Assembly (NCBI GenBank): GCA_964559125.1
Contig: CAZLGW010000010.1
Span: 115,484 to 179,483, forward strand
Direction of reading: 5' to 3'
Source: Ravibacter sp964559125
GTDB taxonomy: Bacteria > Bacteroidota > Bacteroidia > Cytophagales > Spirosomataceae
DNA: 64,000 nt
Shown here in pieces: positions 18,366 to 27,000 of the stretch. The notes beneath the pieces were generated by a model. It did not search any database and was not told the DNA's origin. It saw only the letters and a program-made list of their open reading frames with translations. Made by a program: the position numbers and the translations under genes. Numbering within the stretch: position 1 is the first letter of the stretch; each line of letters begins with the position of its first letter.

Positions 18366-19436
18366 ATGATGAAACTGACAAAATTTCTTATACCGGCTGC
18401 GCTGATCGCACTATCTGCCTGCGAGAAAGATCTTAAGATAGATGCAGCCCCCGACTTCGACGTAACAGTAGAGTCAGGCAGCCTCAAAGCGGGCCAGCCC
18501 GTGAACTTTTCCATTAGCGGCTATGCCGATATTATCGCCTTCTATTCGGGAGAGCCGCGCAAGGAATATAACTTCAAAGACGGGAGGGTTGTCGAACTGG
18601 GATACAAAGGCGCCAGGCTGTCGTTTAACACCGGTGTCACCGGCGGCACACAGGCCAACCAGCTGTCCGTATTGATATCCAACGATTTCAACGGCGACTA
18701 TTCCAGCCTGGCAAGTGTCAAGGCTGCCACCTGGGTAGACGTTACAGACAGTCTGACGCTGGCGGCAAACGCGACATTTGTCTCTGCCGGCTCACTGGAT
18801 ATCTCGCGCTTTACTGAATCCGGCGGCCCTGTCTACGTAGCGTACAAATACGTCACCCGTCCGCAGCTTGAAAACGGAGCGGCCAGGACCTGGATGGTGG
18901 AGGCCTTCAACGTAAGTAGCATTGAGACCTACAATAATGCTACGCTGCCTTTCATAAACCAGGCGTTCGCAGCGTTTACCATTGTAGACGAGGACAAGGT
19001 CAACACGCCTTCGAGGTCCACGATCACTACCACGCGCCTGTCACTGCTGGGAAATACTTACGAAGATCCGAACAGCGCGAAGTATGATCCGGAAAACCCG
19101 ATCTACGATCCGGAAAACCCGATCTACGATCCCAGAAGCATCGAGTACGATCCTACTGCCGTACGTCCGGAATACGTCCCCTACAATCCGAACAACCCGT
19201 ATAATGATCCGCTACGTGAAACCTGGGCGGTAAGCGCCCCGATCCGTACCGACAAGGTTGATTTGGGTCCGGATCGTCCGGTAGGCATCAGGGGGATCAG
19301 GAATGCGAAGCTGAATGAGTATGCTTATACTTTTGCTAATCCGGGGACTTACGAGGTTGTATTTGTAGGGACCAACGCTTCTAAAGACGATCAGAAATCG
19401 GTTATCAGGAGACTGAACCTGACCATTGCCCCGTAA
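18366..19436 (+). CDS. DUF5017-like surface lipoprotein of the SusCD locus
   Basis: 356 residues; start ATG 18366 or 18369. The lipobox is ALIALSAC with Cys at residue 20. The N-terminal part (DFDVTVESGSLKAGQPVNFS) resembles DUF5017 proteins that sit third in SusC/SusD operons and are taken to be extra glycan-binding lipoproteins. Near residues 241-285 is a low-complexity linker with the repeated unit YDPENPI, YDPENPI, YDPRSIE, YDPTAVR, coded partly by a perfect 21-base tandem repeat at 19086-19127. The last strand set (LNEYAYTFANPGTYEVVFVG) looks like a PKD/Ig-type end. It is followed by a strong hairpin. Confidence 0.8.
   Translation: MMKLTKFLIPAALIALSACEKDLKIDAAPDFDVTVESGSLKAGQPVNFSISGYADIIAFYSGEPRKEYNFKDGRVVELGYKGARLSFNTGVTGGTQANQLSVLISNDFNGDYSSLASVKAATWVDVTDSLTLAANATFVSAGSLDISRFTESGGPVYVAYKYVTRPQLENGAARTWMVEAFNVSSIETYNNATLPFINQAFAAFTIVDEDKVNTPSRSTITTTRLSLLGNTYEDPNSAKYDPENPIYDPENPIYDPRSIEYDPTAVRPEYVPYNPNNPYNDPLRETWAVSAPIRTDKVDLGPDRPVGIRGIRNAKLNEYAYTFANPGTYEVVFVGTNASKDDQKSVIRRLNLTIAP
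19086..19127 (+). repeat. Perfect 21-bp tandem repeat (2 copies) inside the DUF5017-like gene
   Basis: Two identical 21-base units start at 19086 and 19107 and encode DPENPIY twice; diverged copies follow in protein (YDPRSIE, YDPTAVR). Base identity suggests recent slippage. Confidence 0.9.
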
Positions 19437-19458
19437 AAAAGGTAAGAACCAAAAAAAT

Positions 19459-19505
19459 CCATGGAGGCACGAAGGACACTGTTTTTTTCCTTCGTGCCTC
19501 CGTGG
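19459..19505 (+). terminator. Strong hairpin after the SusCD-lipoprotein operon
   Basis: Arms 19459-19476 and 19488-19505 pair over 18 bases with one G-T pair and a T-rich loop. It can end susCD transcription, but its core (GGAGGCACGAAGGA) also resembles the CACGGAG-type repeat at 24147-24239, so it may be a mobile hairpin element rather than a dedicated terminator. No T-run follows the 3' arm. Confidence 0.6.
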
Positions 19506-19523
19506 TAAAAACACCTTTCTGTT

Positions 19524-22157
19524 ATGCTTCGCCTGACTACCTTTTCCCTTATTTACTTAATCAGCACCATCGCCTTCCCGCAAAATGCAGTCTATGGTGT
19601 GGGGGACGTATCGGAAGCGCAATTGCTCAAAACATGCGGACCGTTCCTTTCGATGACGGAGCAGGAACTCGCGGACATGGCGCCTGTACAGGGGGGCTTC
19701 AGGTTCTGCGGCAGCCCGGAAAGCGATACCGGCGCCCAGGAAAACAATATGGTATGGGACCCTTCACTCGGGTCGAAAGTAAAATGCAGGTACACCGGTA
19801 CCCTGTTCCCCAACGACCAATATCCCGAAAACGGCTATATAGACGTAAAAACCCCGTCGGGAAAAACCCAGCGCTTTCATTATCACCAGGCGCCCGACGG
19901 CAAAAAGTACTGGTTTGAGTCCAGGAGATGGTACGAGCAGCGGATTCTCCTTGAGCAAATTGCACAGGATCTGGCAGCGCTCTACCGCATCGACCCTTCC
20001 AGGTACGAAGCTGCCGGAAAGCGGGCTGTACTTATATTAAAACGCTTTGCGGCGCTATACCCCGACTATATTATCAAATTTGACCATCCGGGTAGAGAGA
20101 AAATGTTTTATACCGCCGAGACCTATCCCGACGAAGTGGTAAAGCGCAAACATGATGCCTGGCGGCTTGCCAAATGGTCGTGGTGGGGCTATATGGACCT
20201 GTCTGAAAGGCTGCTCCTTGCATACGACCTTCTTCAGCATACTCCCCTTCTCACCCGCGACGACCGCACTCTGATAGAGCAGGACCTCTTTCTCCCGATG
20301 GCCCGGTTTGTCGAACCCTATGAAAAAAACCTTACACCTACCAATATGAATCCCACTACCTGGCGGGCACAGGCTGTGGCATCTAACGTGCTCGGGCTGC
20401 CCGAACTGGCCGAAACGGTTAAACGGGGCATTTCGCGCATGTTGAAAGAACAATTCTCACACGACGGCTTCTGGAAAGAAGCTACCGTATCCTATCACCG
20501 GCAGACTATATCCGGTCTGGCACAGGTATTCGCAAAACTGTATCCGTCGCTGGACGCCGCACAGAAAGACGAGCTGATGAAAAAAGAGCACCCCGACCTG
20601 CTGAAAGCCCTTGAATCCGACCATGCTTTCAGGCTCCCTAACGGTCATTATGCCCCGCTGAACGATACCTGGTCTAAAGATACCTATCATCCTCCCATCA
20701 CCCGGTCGACTGCGCATTTGAAGACGGGGGTCGGGTATGGTGTACTGGGTATGGGCGAAGGAAGCGATCAACTCCAGGCCCATCTCAGCTTTAACGGCCG
20801 TTTCGGGCATGACCATTTCGCAAGCCTCAACCTCCTCCTGTTCGGAAAAGGAAAAGAGCTCGTTTCTGATCTGGGCTATACGCATACGAACGCCCGGTTA
20901 TGGGCTACCAGCACCGCAGCCCACAACCTGGTAGTGGTAAACGGTAAAAGCCAGGAAAGCCGGAGCAGAACTTCCTACGCCGGTTCCGGAAACCTGCTGC
21001 TTTTCAATGCGACCAATCCGGGATTCCAGGTGATAGAAGCCGAGGCTGCCGAAAATTATAGTGAGGAAAGCGTTTCGACATACAAACGCGCACTGATCGC
21101 GGTGCAGGGCCCGGGAGGATCTCATTATGTAGCAGATATCTTTCATGTCGAAGGCGGCGAAAGAAAAGACTGGATACTGCATGGCGCCGCCGACAGCGCG
21201 CAGCTGCTTACCATAGAAAGTTCAAACGGCAGTGCTTTGAATTGGCAAAAGGACAAATCCCTTACTCCAAAAGGGTTCGTTTTCCAGGAAGCGAAGGGCA
21301 TGACCAACTATCAATACTTGTGGGCACCCTACTGGGCTTACGGACAGTTCCGGAACATAGAGGGAACCGGAACGAACGAGCCCCTGGTGGCCACGTTCCG
21401 CTACAAAGACGAACCAGGTAAAGGACTTCGCACCTGGATAATGTCCGACAGATACAGCACAGTAAGCAAAGCGGAATCGTGGAGCATAAGAAATACCGCA
21501 GAAGACCAGAGCAGGCTCGACGACTATATGAGGCCGTCGGTCATCATATCGAGGGAGGGAAAGACTTCACGATTTTCAGCTGTTCATGTCCCATTTGACG
21601 GCAATCCTCCGATTGCGTCGGTGCAACTTATACACAACAATGCCAATTCAGCCGGCTTAAAAATTGTACACAACGACGGTACGACTGACTATATCATTTA
21701 CCAGGATGGACCTGGAAAAACATCGTTCAAAGTGGCCGGAGAAACCGTAGCTTTCGACGCGCGGGTAGCTTTTGCACGGTTCAGTGCCGATAAGACGGTT
21801 CAGATGAAGATGGTTGAAGGCACTGGATTTACTTTTGGTAAAAGAAAGATCAGCGGGAAGACATTTTCCGGGAAACTCCTGAATGTAAACGGCAACCTGC
21901 TGGAGGTGGAGGGAAATGCGGTGTTATCGCCTGGCGAAATCCTGATTGTCGGGCATGGAAACGGGAGAACATCCTCCTTTCACGTGAGTTCCGTTACACA
22001 GCAAAAAGGAAAGAGCCTGATCGTCACCGAAGAGCCGCCTGTTTTTGACCTGGCTGAAAACGGCCTTCTCAGAAGAACGGCATTTCCTTTTTTCGAATTC
22101 CCTGGCCCGCATTATATAAAAACGAGTATTCTATCAGAAGGCTCATTCAGCCGATAG
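19524..22157 (+). CDS. Heparinase II/III-family polysaccharide lyase (first)
   Basis: 877 residues with a signal peptide (LTTFSLIYLISTIAFP). The N-terminal two thirds form an alpha/alpha toroid (WRLAKWSWWGYMDLSERLLL near residue 213, NMNPTTWRAQAVASNVLGL near 274, SYHRQTISGLAQVF near 325), followed by the heparinase II/III beta-sandwich part with GRFGHDHFASLNLLLFGKG near 426 and STAAHNLVVVNG near 462, where the family keeps its histidines. Such enzymes cleave uronate-containing glycans by beta-elimination. An N-terminal block with GFRFCGSP and WDPSLGSKVKCRYTGTLFP recurs in the lyase at 27001. The substrate cannot be told; glycosaminoglycan, ulvan-type and alginate-type glycans remain possible. 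Confidence 0.88.
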   Translation: MLRLTTFSLIYLISTIAFPQNAVYGVGDVSEAQLLKTCGPFLSMTEQELADMAPVQGGFRFCGSPESDTGAQENNMVWDPSLGSKVKCRYTGTLFPNDQYPENGYIDVKTPSGKTQRFHYHQAPDGKKYWFESRRWYEQRILLEQIAQDLAALYRIDPSRYEAAGKRAVLILKRFAALYPDYIIKFDHPGREKMFYTAETYPDEVVKRKHDAWRLAKWSWWGYMDLSERLLLAYDLLQHTPLLTRDDRTLIEQDLFLPMARFVEPYEKNLTPTNMNPTTWRAQAVASNVLGLPELAETVKRGISRMLKEQFSHDGFWKEATVSYHRQTISGLAQVFAKLYPSLDAAQKDELMKKEHPDLLKALESDHAFRLPNGHYAPLNDTWSKDTYHPPITRSTAHLKTGVGYGVLGMGEGSDQLQAHLSFNGRFGHDHFASLNLLLFGKGKELVSDLGYTHTNARLWATSTAAHNLVVVNGKSQESRSRTSYAGSGNLLLFNATNPGFQVIEAEAAENYSEESVSTYKRALIAVQGPGGSHYVADIFHVEGGERKDWILHGAADSAQLLTIESSNGSALNWQKDKSLTPKGFVFQEAKGMTNYQYLWAPYWAYGQFRNIEGTGTNEPLVATFRYKDEPGKGLRTWIMSDRYSTVSKAESWSIRNTAEDQSRLDDYMRPSVIISREGKTSRFSAVHVPFDGNPPIASVQLIHNNANSAGLKIVHNDGTTDYIIYQDGPGKTSFKVAGETVAFDARVAFARFSADKTVQMKMVEGTGFTFGKRKISGKTFSGKLLNVNGNLLEVEGNAVLSPGEILIVGHGNGRTSSFHVSSVTQQKGKSLIVTEEPPVFDLAENGLLRRTAFPFFEFPGPHYIKTSILSEGSFSR

Positions 22158-22181
22158 ATTTTGTTACCCACCCCTGAATGT

Positions 22182-24128
22182 ATGAACACAAACGAAGATA
22201 GCCTGTCACGTCGTGATTTCCTGTTGAAGAATGCCGCCATAACGGCATCGCTCGGGTTGGCCCCCGGATTGCTTTTCGGGGTGCCGAGGCAGCATAAGAC
22301 CGCTGGTAGTTTTACCGATCATGGCGTAGCCTCTCCTATCGGGCAGCACCGCGGCATAGTAGCCGCCACCGACGGCGAGGGCAGAGACGTTGCGCTTGTG
22401 TGGCTTTTCGACCACCGTGGCGGGTATGCCCTGCTCATGATCGATGCGGAAACCGGGAAGAGCGAGCAGTTTGATATGCCGTTTTCACCCGGTGACGCCC
22501 CTTACGCCTCTATTCTTTCCGGTAAAAACAAATTTTACACCCTCTTTAAAGGATATTTTGTCGAATTCGACCCGGCGGAAAGGAAATTTACCTTTCATCA
22601 TAAAACCAGTGGCGCCGCCATGTCGATGACGGAAGACGATAACGGGCTTATCTGGGCGGCTACCTATCCCGGGAGCGGGCTGGTCTCTTTCGACCCCTCC
22701 ACCCGCGTATTTACCGACTACGGGTTTGTCCATAAAGAAAACTGGCCGCAATACCAGCGCTCGATAGCGGCGGACAACAAGGGGTGGGTCTACTTTTCCA
22801 TCGGGTATACGTCGAGCCAGATAGTTTGCTTTAACCCTGCTACCCGGGAGACAAGGCTCGTGTTTGCTGAAAAAGACCGCAAGCAGGGGTCGGCATCTCT
22901 TTACAGGAACAAAGACGGAAAAGTGTACGGAAAATGCCTGGAATCGGATGAAAGCGGGTGGATCGCACTATACGAGGGCATGCAGGCTCCGGCAGGCTCG
23001 CATTCATTTGAACCGGTACAATACATTGCCGACAGCCAGAGCCTGTTTCACCGGCCTTTTAAAAGCGGCAGGCGAATCGAGGACCTCGATCTGACTACCA
23101 ATACAATGAAAATCTCCGATCCGTCGGGGAGTACGCGCGAAGTGAAGTTTACCCACCAAAGCGAAGGTGCGATCGTCATGGGAGTAGCCTTAGGCCCTGA
23201 CAAGACCATTTGCGGCGGCACGGCATTCCCTATGCGCCAGTTCAGCTTCAACCCCAAAAACGGGCAATGGACAAACCTTGAGGCATACGGCCAGTTCAAT
23301 ACGGTGGAAAGCGACGGGAAGCATCTTTACGTAGGCGGTTATCCCGGTGGCTTCCTGCTGCGATGGGATCCGTTAAAACCCTATACTGCCACATCGAAGG
23401 AAAGAAAGGGAGAACATAATCCCACCTACCTGGGTGAAGCAAAGCCGGATGTTTACCGGCCTTTCAGGATCCTGATCCACCCGGATAAGAGAACGGTTAT
23501 TTATGCGGGCGGACCTGCCTACGGGCTGACAGGCGGCGGAATGGTTTTCTGGGACAAACCCACTAACACTATGACTGTTCTTTCCGATAAGGAGCTTATA
23601 CCCGATCAGTCTACCATGAGCCTGGCGGCGCGGGGAAATGGGTTTCTTGTCGGCGGTACCACCACTACCCCCGGTACAGGCGGAGAAAAAAAGGCAAAAG
23701 AAGCATTTCTCTATATCCTGGATGAAAAAAGCAAGAAAATTGTCTGGCAGGAAGCCGTTTTTCCGGGCGTCCAGGGGTATAACGACCTGGTGCTTCTGCC
23801 CGACGGGAACATTGCCGGCTTTGCCGACAGGAAAGATTTCTTTGTCTTCGACCCGAAAGCGAGGAAAGTGATCAGGCATACCGATATAGAGAAGGAGCTT
23901 GGGCTCGGGAAAACGGTACTGGAACAAGGTCCGCGGATTTTTGTGAAGGGAGATAAAGGCCGGATTTACATCGTCCTTCAGAAGGGTATTGCCGAACTAA
24001 ACCCCAAAACCGCTGCAATCAGCCTGCTCGGTGAAGCGCCTCAGCCTATCCGGGCCGGCGGGGCCTACCTGGATGGAGCCGTTTACTTTGTCTGTGAATC
24101 GCATTTGTGGAGTTTCAGAGTGAAGTGA
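22182..24128 (+). CDS. Tat-exported beta-propeller protein
   Basis: 648 residues from ATG 22182; an in-frame TTG at 22161 would only add seven residues before the signal. The signal is SRRDFLLKNAAITASLGLAP, a clear twin-arginine motif. The rest is a chain of propeller-type blades (FDPAERKFTFHHKTSG, SFDPSTRVFTDYGFV, FNPATRETRLVFAEKD, FNPKNGQWTNLEAYG, WDKPTNTMTVLSDKE, FDPKARKVIRHTDIE), each with an FDP-type turn. Its style is close to the unsignalled protein at 1876-3144. It may be a lyase, a lactonase or a scaffold; no active site can be assigned. It starts 24 bases after the heparinase-type gene. Confidence 0.8.
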   Translation: MNTNEDSLSRRDFLLKNAAITASLGLAPGLLFGVPRQHKTAGSFTDHGVASPIGQHRGIVAATDGEGRDVALVWLFDHRGGYALLMIDAETGKSEQFDMPFSPGDAPYASILSGKNKFYTLFKGYFVEFDPAERKFTFHHKTSGAAMSMTEDDNGLIWAATYPGSGLVSFDPSTRVFTDYGFVHKENWPQYQRSIAADNKGWVYFSIGYTSSQIVCFNPATRETRLVFAEKDRKQGSASLYRNKDGKVYGKCLESDESGWIALYEGMQAPAGSHSFEPVQYIADSQSLFHRPFKSGRRIEDLDLTTNTMKISDPSGSTREVKFTHQSEGAIVMGVALGPDKTICGGTAFPMRQFSFNPKNGQWTNLEAYGQFNTVESDGKHLYVGGYPGGFLLRWDPLKPYTATSKERKGEHNPTYLGEAKPDVYRPFRILIHPDKRTVIYAGGPAYGLTGGGMVFWDKPTNTMTVLSDKELIPDQSTMSLAARGNGFLVGGTTTTPGTGGEKKAKEAFLYILDEKSKKIVWQEAVFPGVQGYNDLVLLPDGNIAGFADRKDFFVFDPKARKVIRHTDIEKELGLGKTVLEQGPRIFVKGDKGRIYIVLQKGIAELNPKTAAISLLGEAPQPIRAGGAYLDGAVYFVCESHLWSFRVK

Positions 24129-24146
24129 GGTATGAAAGGAGGAAGG

Positions 24147-24239
24147 ACACAGAGAACCACGGAGAAAAAAAGAGGGCCACAGAGGGCTTGCGCGTGATAT
24201 CTCTGTGGCTCTCTGCATAACCTCCGTGGCCCTCTGTGT
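24147..24239. repeat. Nested CCACGGAG/CCACAGAG inverted repeats
   Basis: The gap before the next gene folds as two nested hairpins: outer arms 24147-24164 and 24222-24239 (ACACAGAGaaCCACGGAG against its complement, two mismatches), inner arms 24171-24184 and 24201-24214. The words CCACGGAG and CCACAGAG are familiar from dispersed intergenic repeats of many environmental bacteria. It can also act as a terminator or RNA-stability element. Confidence 0.8.
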
Positions 24240-24265
24240 AACATTTTTCTACTGTAAATAGTGAT

Positions 24266-25807
24266 ATGAAAGAGTACATAAAAAAACTCTCTTCTAAGAT
24301 CGGAGCAGAGATATTTGGGCTGATTCTTCTTGTCCTGGCTTCCATGTCATCGGCCGGACAAAGCAGGGCCGGTAATGAAACCAAAAAAGTAAGCCTTGCC
24401 AGGGCTTCGCGGTTGATAGATGCCCTGCCGGCAACCGATCCGTGGTTGCGTATGCCGGATGCCAGTACGCTGGCCTGGGGAGAGTCTTATCTGCTGCATG
24501 CCTTTATGGATCTCTACGAAGCTACCGGCGATACCTGGTACCTCAAAGAGGTAGCCTCCAGGGGATCGCGGCTCCTGGAGCACCGCGACGACCGCCGTGG
24601 GGTATCCGACGGCTCCGGTCACAGCCGGCCTGCGTGGAGTATGGGGAGTAAATATGTGGTAGCCGAAGGAGAATTAAAAGATAACAATGGCAATGTGGTG
24701 ATCAGGATACGGTCTACTCCGTCGGCATACAACAATTCTACTACCGTTCAGGTAATCCCGGTAAGCGAAACCAGGTTTACGCTGCAGGTCCGGAATGAGC
24801 ATTTCAAAAGGTACGAAACCTTCGCCGACCTGAGCTTGTCGGATACCGACGAAAGATTTGTAAAACAGGTTGTAGACGACCCGATGGCGCCTTATTCTAC
24901 GCGTGCGGGCGAGCACTATGACAAAAAATCGAACCTGGTCCGCATTGAGTATATAAAGCCAGATGCAAAAGAGCCCCTGCCGGCGCAATTGGTCGCTCTT
25001 TCTCCCGTTCCGCTGGCTTTCACGGGCTACCTGGGTGTGATTTATTACCCGATGCTGCGTTTTTCAGAAACTGTGAAGGGCAATCCCCGGCTGAAAAAAT
25101 TGCTTCCCTACGCAGAATCCTTTATCAGGGCAGCAGAAGAATCTTATGAAGATGCTTCACGCAGGCTTTGGAGGGAAGGCCCCAACCCGGGCGAAGGATA
25201 CTACCTGATGTGCGAAAAAGGAGAATCTCTCCCCGCCGACAATGTCGGTCAGCCGTTTAACTACCTGGCCAATCATGTTTGCGTTCAGCTGGCACTACAT
25301 CGTCTCACAGGCAGGCCCGAATACCTTGAGCGGTCAGAGAAAATGGTGAACCTCTTCAAAAACCGCCTGATTTACGACAGCGCCAAAGATCTTTATACGT
25401 GGAATTACTGGTATGAGCCTATGACCACTACAGGCTGGAAACCGGAAGACGATATTTCTTACAATGTTAAATTCTATGAAGGTAAGGCCCGCGTGGAGGA
25501 TATTTCCCACGGCGGACATGATATCCATATGGTAATGGCAGCTTATAAAGCGGGGATAGGATTTGACAAAACCGATATAAAACGGTTTGCCAATACTTTT
25601 CTGAATAACGTGATCACACCCGACAGGAAAAAGATCACCCGGCTGGTCGATGGATCAGGAGACTACCAGGCTTATTTCAATGCAATTTACCAGTGGTTTA
25701 CGCTGGCTGAAGTGGTTCCCGAAGTAGCCAAAGCCGGAAAAGAGATCTATGAGAACAGGCGGGAGGAAACGCTTCCGTTTACGGCACGGCTGCTGAAGTA
25801 TAAATAG
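24266..25807 (+). CDS. Unassigned secreted protein, probable alpha/alpha toroid
   Basis: 513 residues with an N-terminal hydrophobic segment (IFGLILLVLASMSSAGQS). I recognise no named family. The N-terminal helices (WGESYLLHAFMDLYEATGDTWY near residue 70) and C-terminal helices (VEDISHGGHDIHMVMAAYKAG near 411, YFNAIYQWFTLAEVVPEVAK near 470) flank a beta-rich insert near 115-235, and the SHGGHD motif is a candidate active or metal site. The pattern is like alpha/alpha-toroid lyases, glucuronyl hydrolases or epimerases (the D-glucuronyl C5-epimerase C-terminal fold is one idea). Its place between heparinase-type lyases suggests work on uronate glycans. Function is inferred only from context. 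Confidence 0.7.
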   Translation: MKEYIKKLSSKIGAEIFGLILLVLASMSSAGQSRAGNETKKVSLARASRLIDALPATDPWLRMPDASTLAWGESYLLHAFMDLYEATGDTWYLKEVASRGSRLLEHRDDRRGVSDGSGHSRPAWSMGSKYVVAEGELKDNNGNVVIRIRSTPSAYNNSTTVQVIPVSETRFTLQVRNEHFKRYETFADLSLSDTDERFVKQVVDDPMAPYSTRAGEHYDKKSNLVRIEYIKPDAKEPLPAQLVALSPVPLAFTGYLGVIYYPMLRFSETVKGNPRLKKLLPYAESFIRAAEESYEDASRRLWREGPNPGEGYYLMCEKGESLPADNVGQPFNYLANHVCVQLALHRLTGRPEYLERSEKMVNLFKNRLIYDSAKDLYTWNYWYEPMTTTGWKPEDDISYNVKFYEGKARVEDISHGGHDIHMVMAAYKAGIGFDKTDIKRFANTFLNNVITPDRKKITRLVDGSGDYQAYFNAIYQWFTLAEVVPEVAKAGKEIYENRREETLPFTARLLKYK

Positions 25808-25850
25808 CAACGGGGAGACACGGCACATATACCATAAAATTTGTGTATAG

Positions 25851-26981
25851 ATGAAACAAAAACTAGAAAGACGTGATTTCCTGAAAAAGTCGGCCCTCAC
25901 CCTGGGAGCTACAGGAACCTTTGGCAATAGTGTATTGAATACCCCGCAGCTCAAAGGGGAAGAGATCTCTTGGGTAGAGCAGAACGGAAAAGTCTACGGT
26001 GCAAAGCCCGGACACCTGGGTCCGATCGGAGGTGGAAAGGACTATACGAAGATCCAAACCGGTGGCGACTACGAAGTCGACAGCTTTGAAACCCTGGTCG
26101 ACGCCCTTTCCAAAGCCAGGTCCGGGCAAACTGTGTTTATTAAAGGGGAAACGGAAATAGACCTTACCGCCGATATCTATATCCACGATTTTTCCTTAGA
26201 AGTCCCCGGAGGAGTAACGCTGGCCGGCAACCGAGGACACAACGGCTCTGCCGGACCGCTCCTGACAAGCGATGCGCTGAAAACGCCGTTGATGATCAAA
26301 TCTATGGGTCCCGGCGTAAGGGTCACCGGCATCAGGCTGAAGGGACCCAACCCGAAACGCTATATGCGGCATCATGGCCGCGCCTTCGGTGCGGAAAAGC
26401 TGGGTAGCTCGTATTACTACAAATTCCCGACTTCAAACGGGATCCGCTGCGAGTATGATGATCTTGAGGTAGACAACTGCGAAATATATGCGTTTGGCCA
26501 TAGTGGGATCAGCCTGAGAAGAGGTACCGGTCATAAGATCCATCATAACTTCATTCACCATTGCCAGTATCACGGCCTCGGATACGGAATATCGCACGAT
26601 AAGTCATCTTCACTTATCGAGTTCAACCTGTTTGACAGCAACCGGCATTCAATAGCCGGGACGGGCTCGGCGGAAAGCACCTACATAGCACGGCATAATA
26701 TAGAAATGGGTATTGCTTCCAGCCACTGCTTCGATATGCACGGCGGCAGGGACCGGAAAGACGGTACCAATATTGCCGGTAACCGGATAGAGATTTATAA
26801 TAACACATTTAAGGTACCAGGGCAACGGGCGGTTGTGGTAAGAGGCGAGCCTGTCGACACCTGTGAAGTATTCCAGAACTGGTTCTTTCATCACCACCAG
26901 CCTTCCGGCGCGGTGAGAGGCGAGGACCGGACCCGGACATTCGATAATATTTACGGCGTTACGGAAAAAAAGCTCATTTAA
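25851..26981 (+). CDS. Tat-exported right-handed beta-helix protein (pectate-lyase-like)
   Basis: 376 residues with a twin-arginine signal (ERRDFLKKSALTLGATGTFG). After a capping segment (SFETLVDALSKARSGQTVFIKGE) come helix turns rich in N and H: LEVDNCEIYAFGHSGISLRR near residue 205, GHKIHHNFIHHCQYHG near 229, SLIEFNLFDSNRHSIAG near 256, YIARHNIEMG near 279 and IEIYNNTFKVPGQRAVVVR near 310. This is the pectate-lyase superfamily (PL1/PL6/PL9-like or a nitrous-type repeat helix), acting by elimination or hydrolysis on uronates. I cannot fix the family. It starts 43 bases after the previous stop. Confidence 0.8.
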   Translation: MKQKLERRDFLKKSALTLGATGTFGNSVLNTPQLKGEEISWVEQNGKVYGAKPGHLGPIGGGKDYTKIQTGGDYEVDSFETLVDALSKARSGQTVFIKGETEIDLTADIYIHDFSLEVPGGVTLAGNRGHNGSAGPLLTSDALKTPLMIKSMGPGVRVTGIRLKGPNPKRYMRHHGRAFGAEKLGSSYYYKFPTSNGIRCEYDDLEVDNCEIYAFGHSGISLRRGTGHKIHHNFIHHCQYHGLGYGISHDKSSSLIEFNLFDSNRHSIAGTGSAESTYIARHNIEMGIASSHCFDMHGGRDRKDGTNIAGNRIEIYNNTFKVPGQRAVVVRGEPVDTCEVFQNWFFHHHQPSGAVRGEDRTRTFDNIYGVTEKKLI

Positions 26982-27000
26982 ACTCCTGATACCCTTCTTC

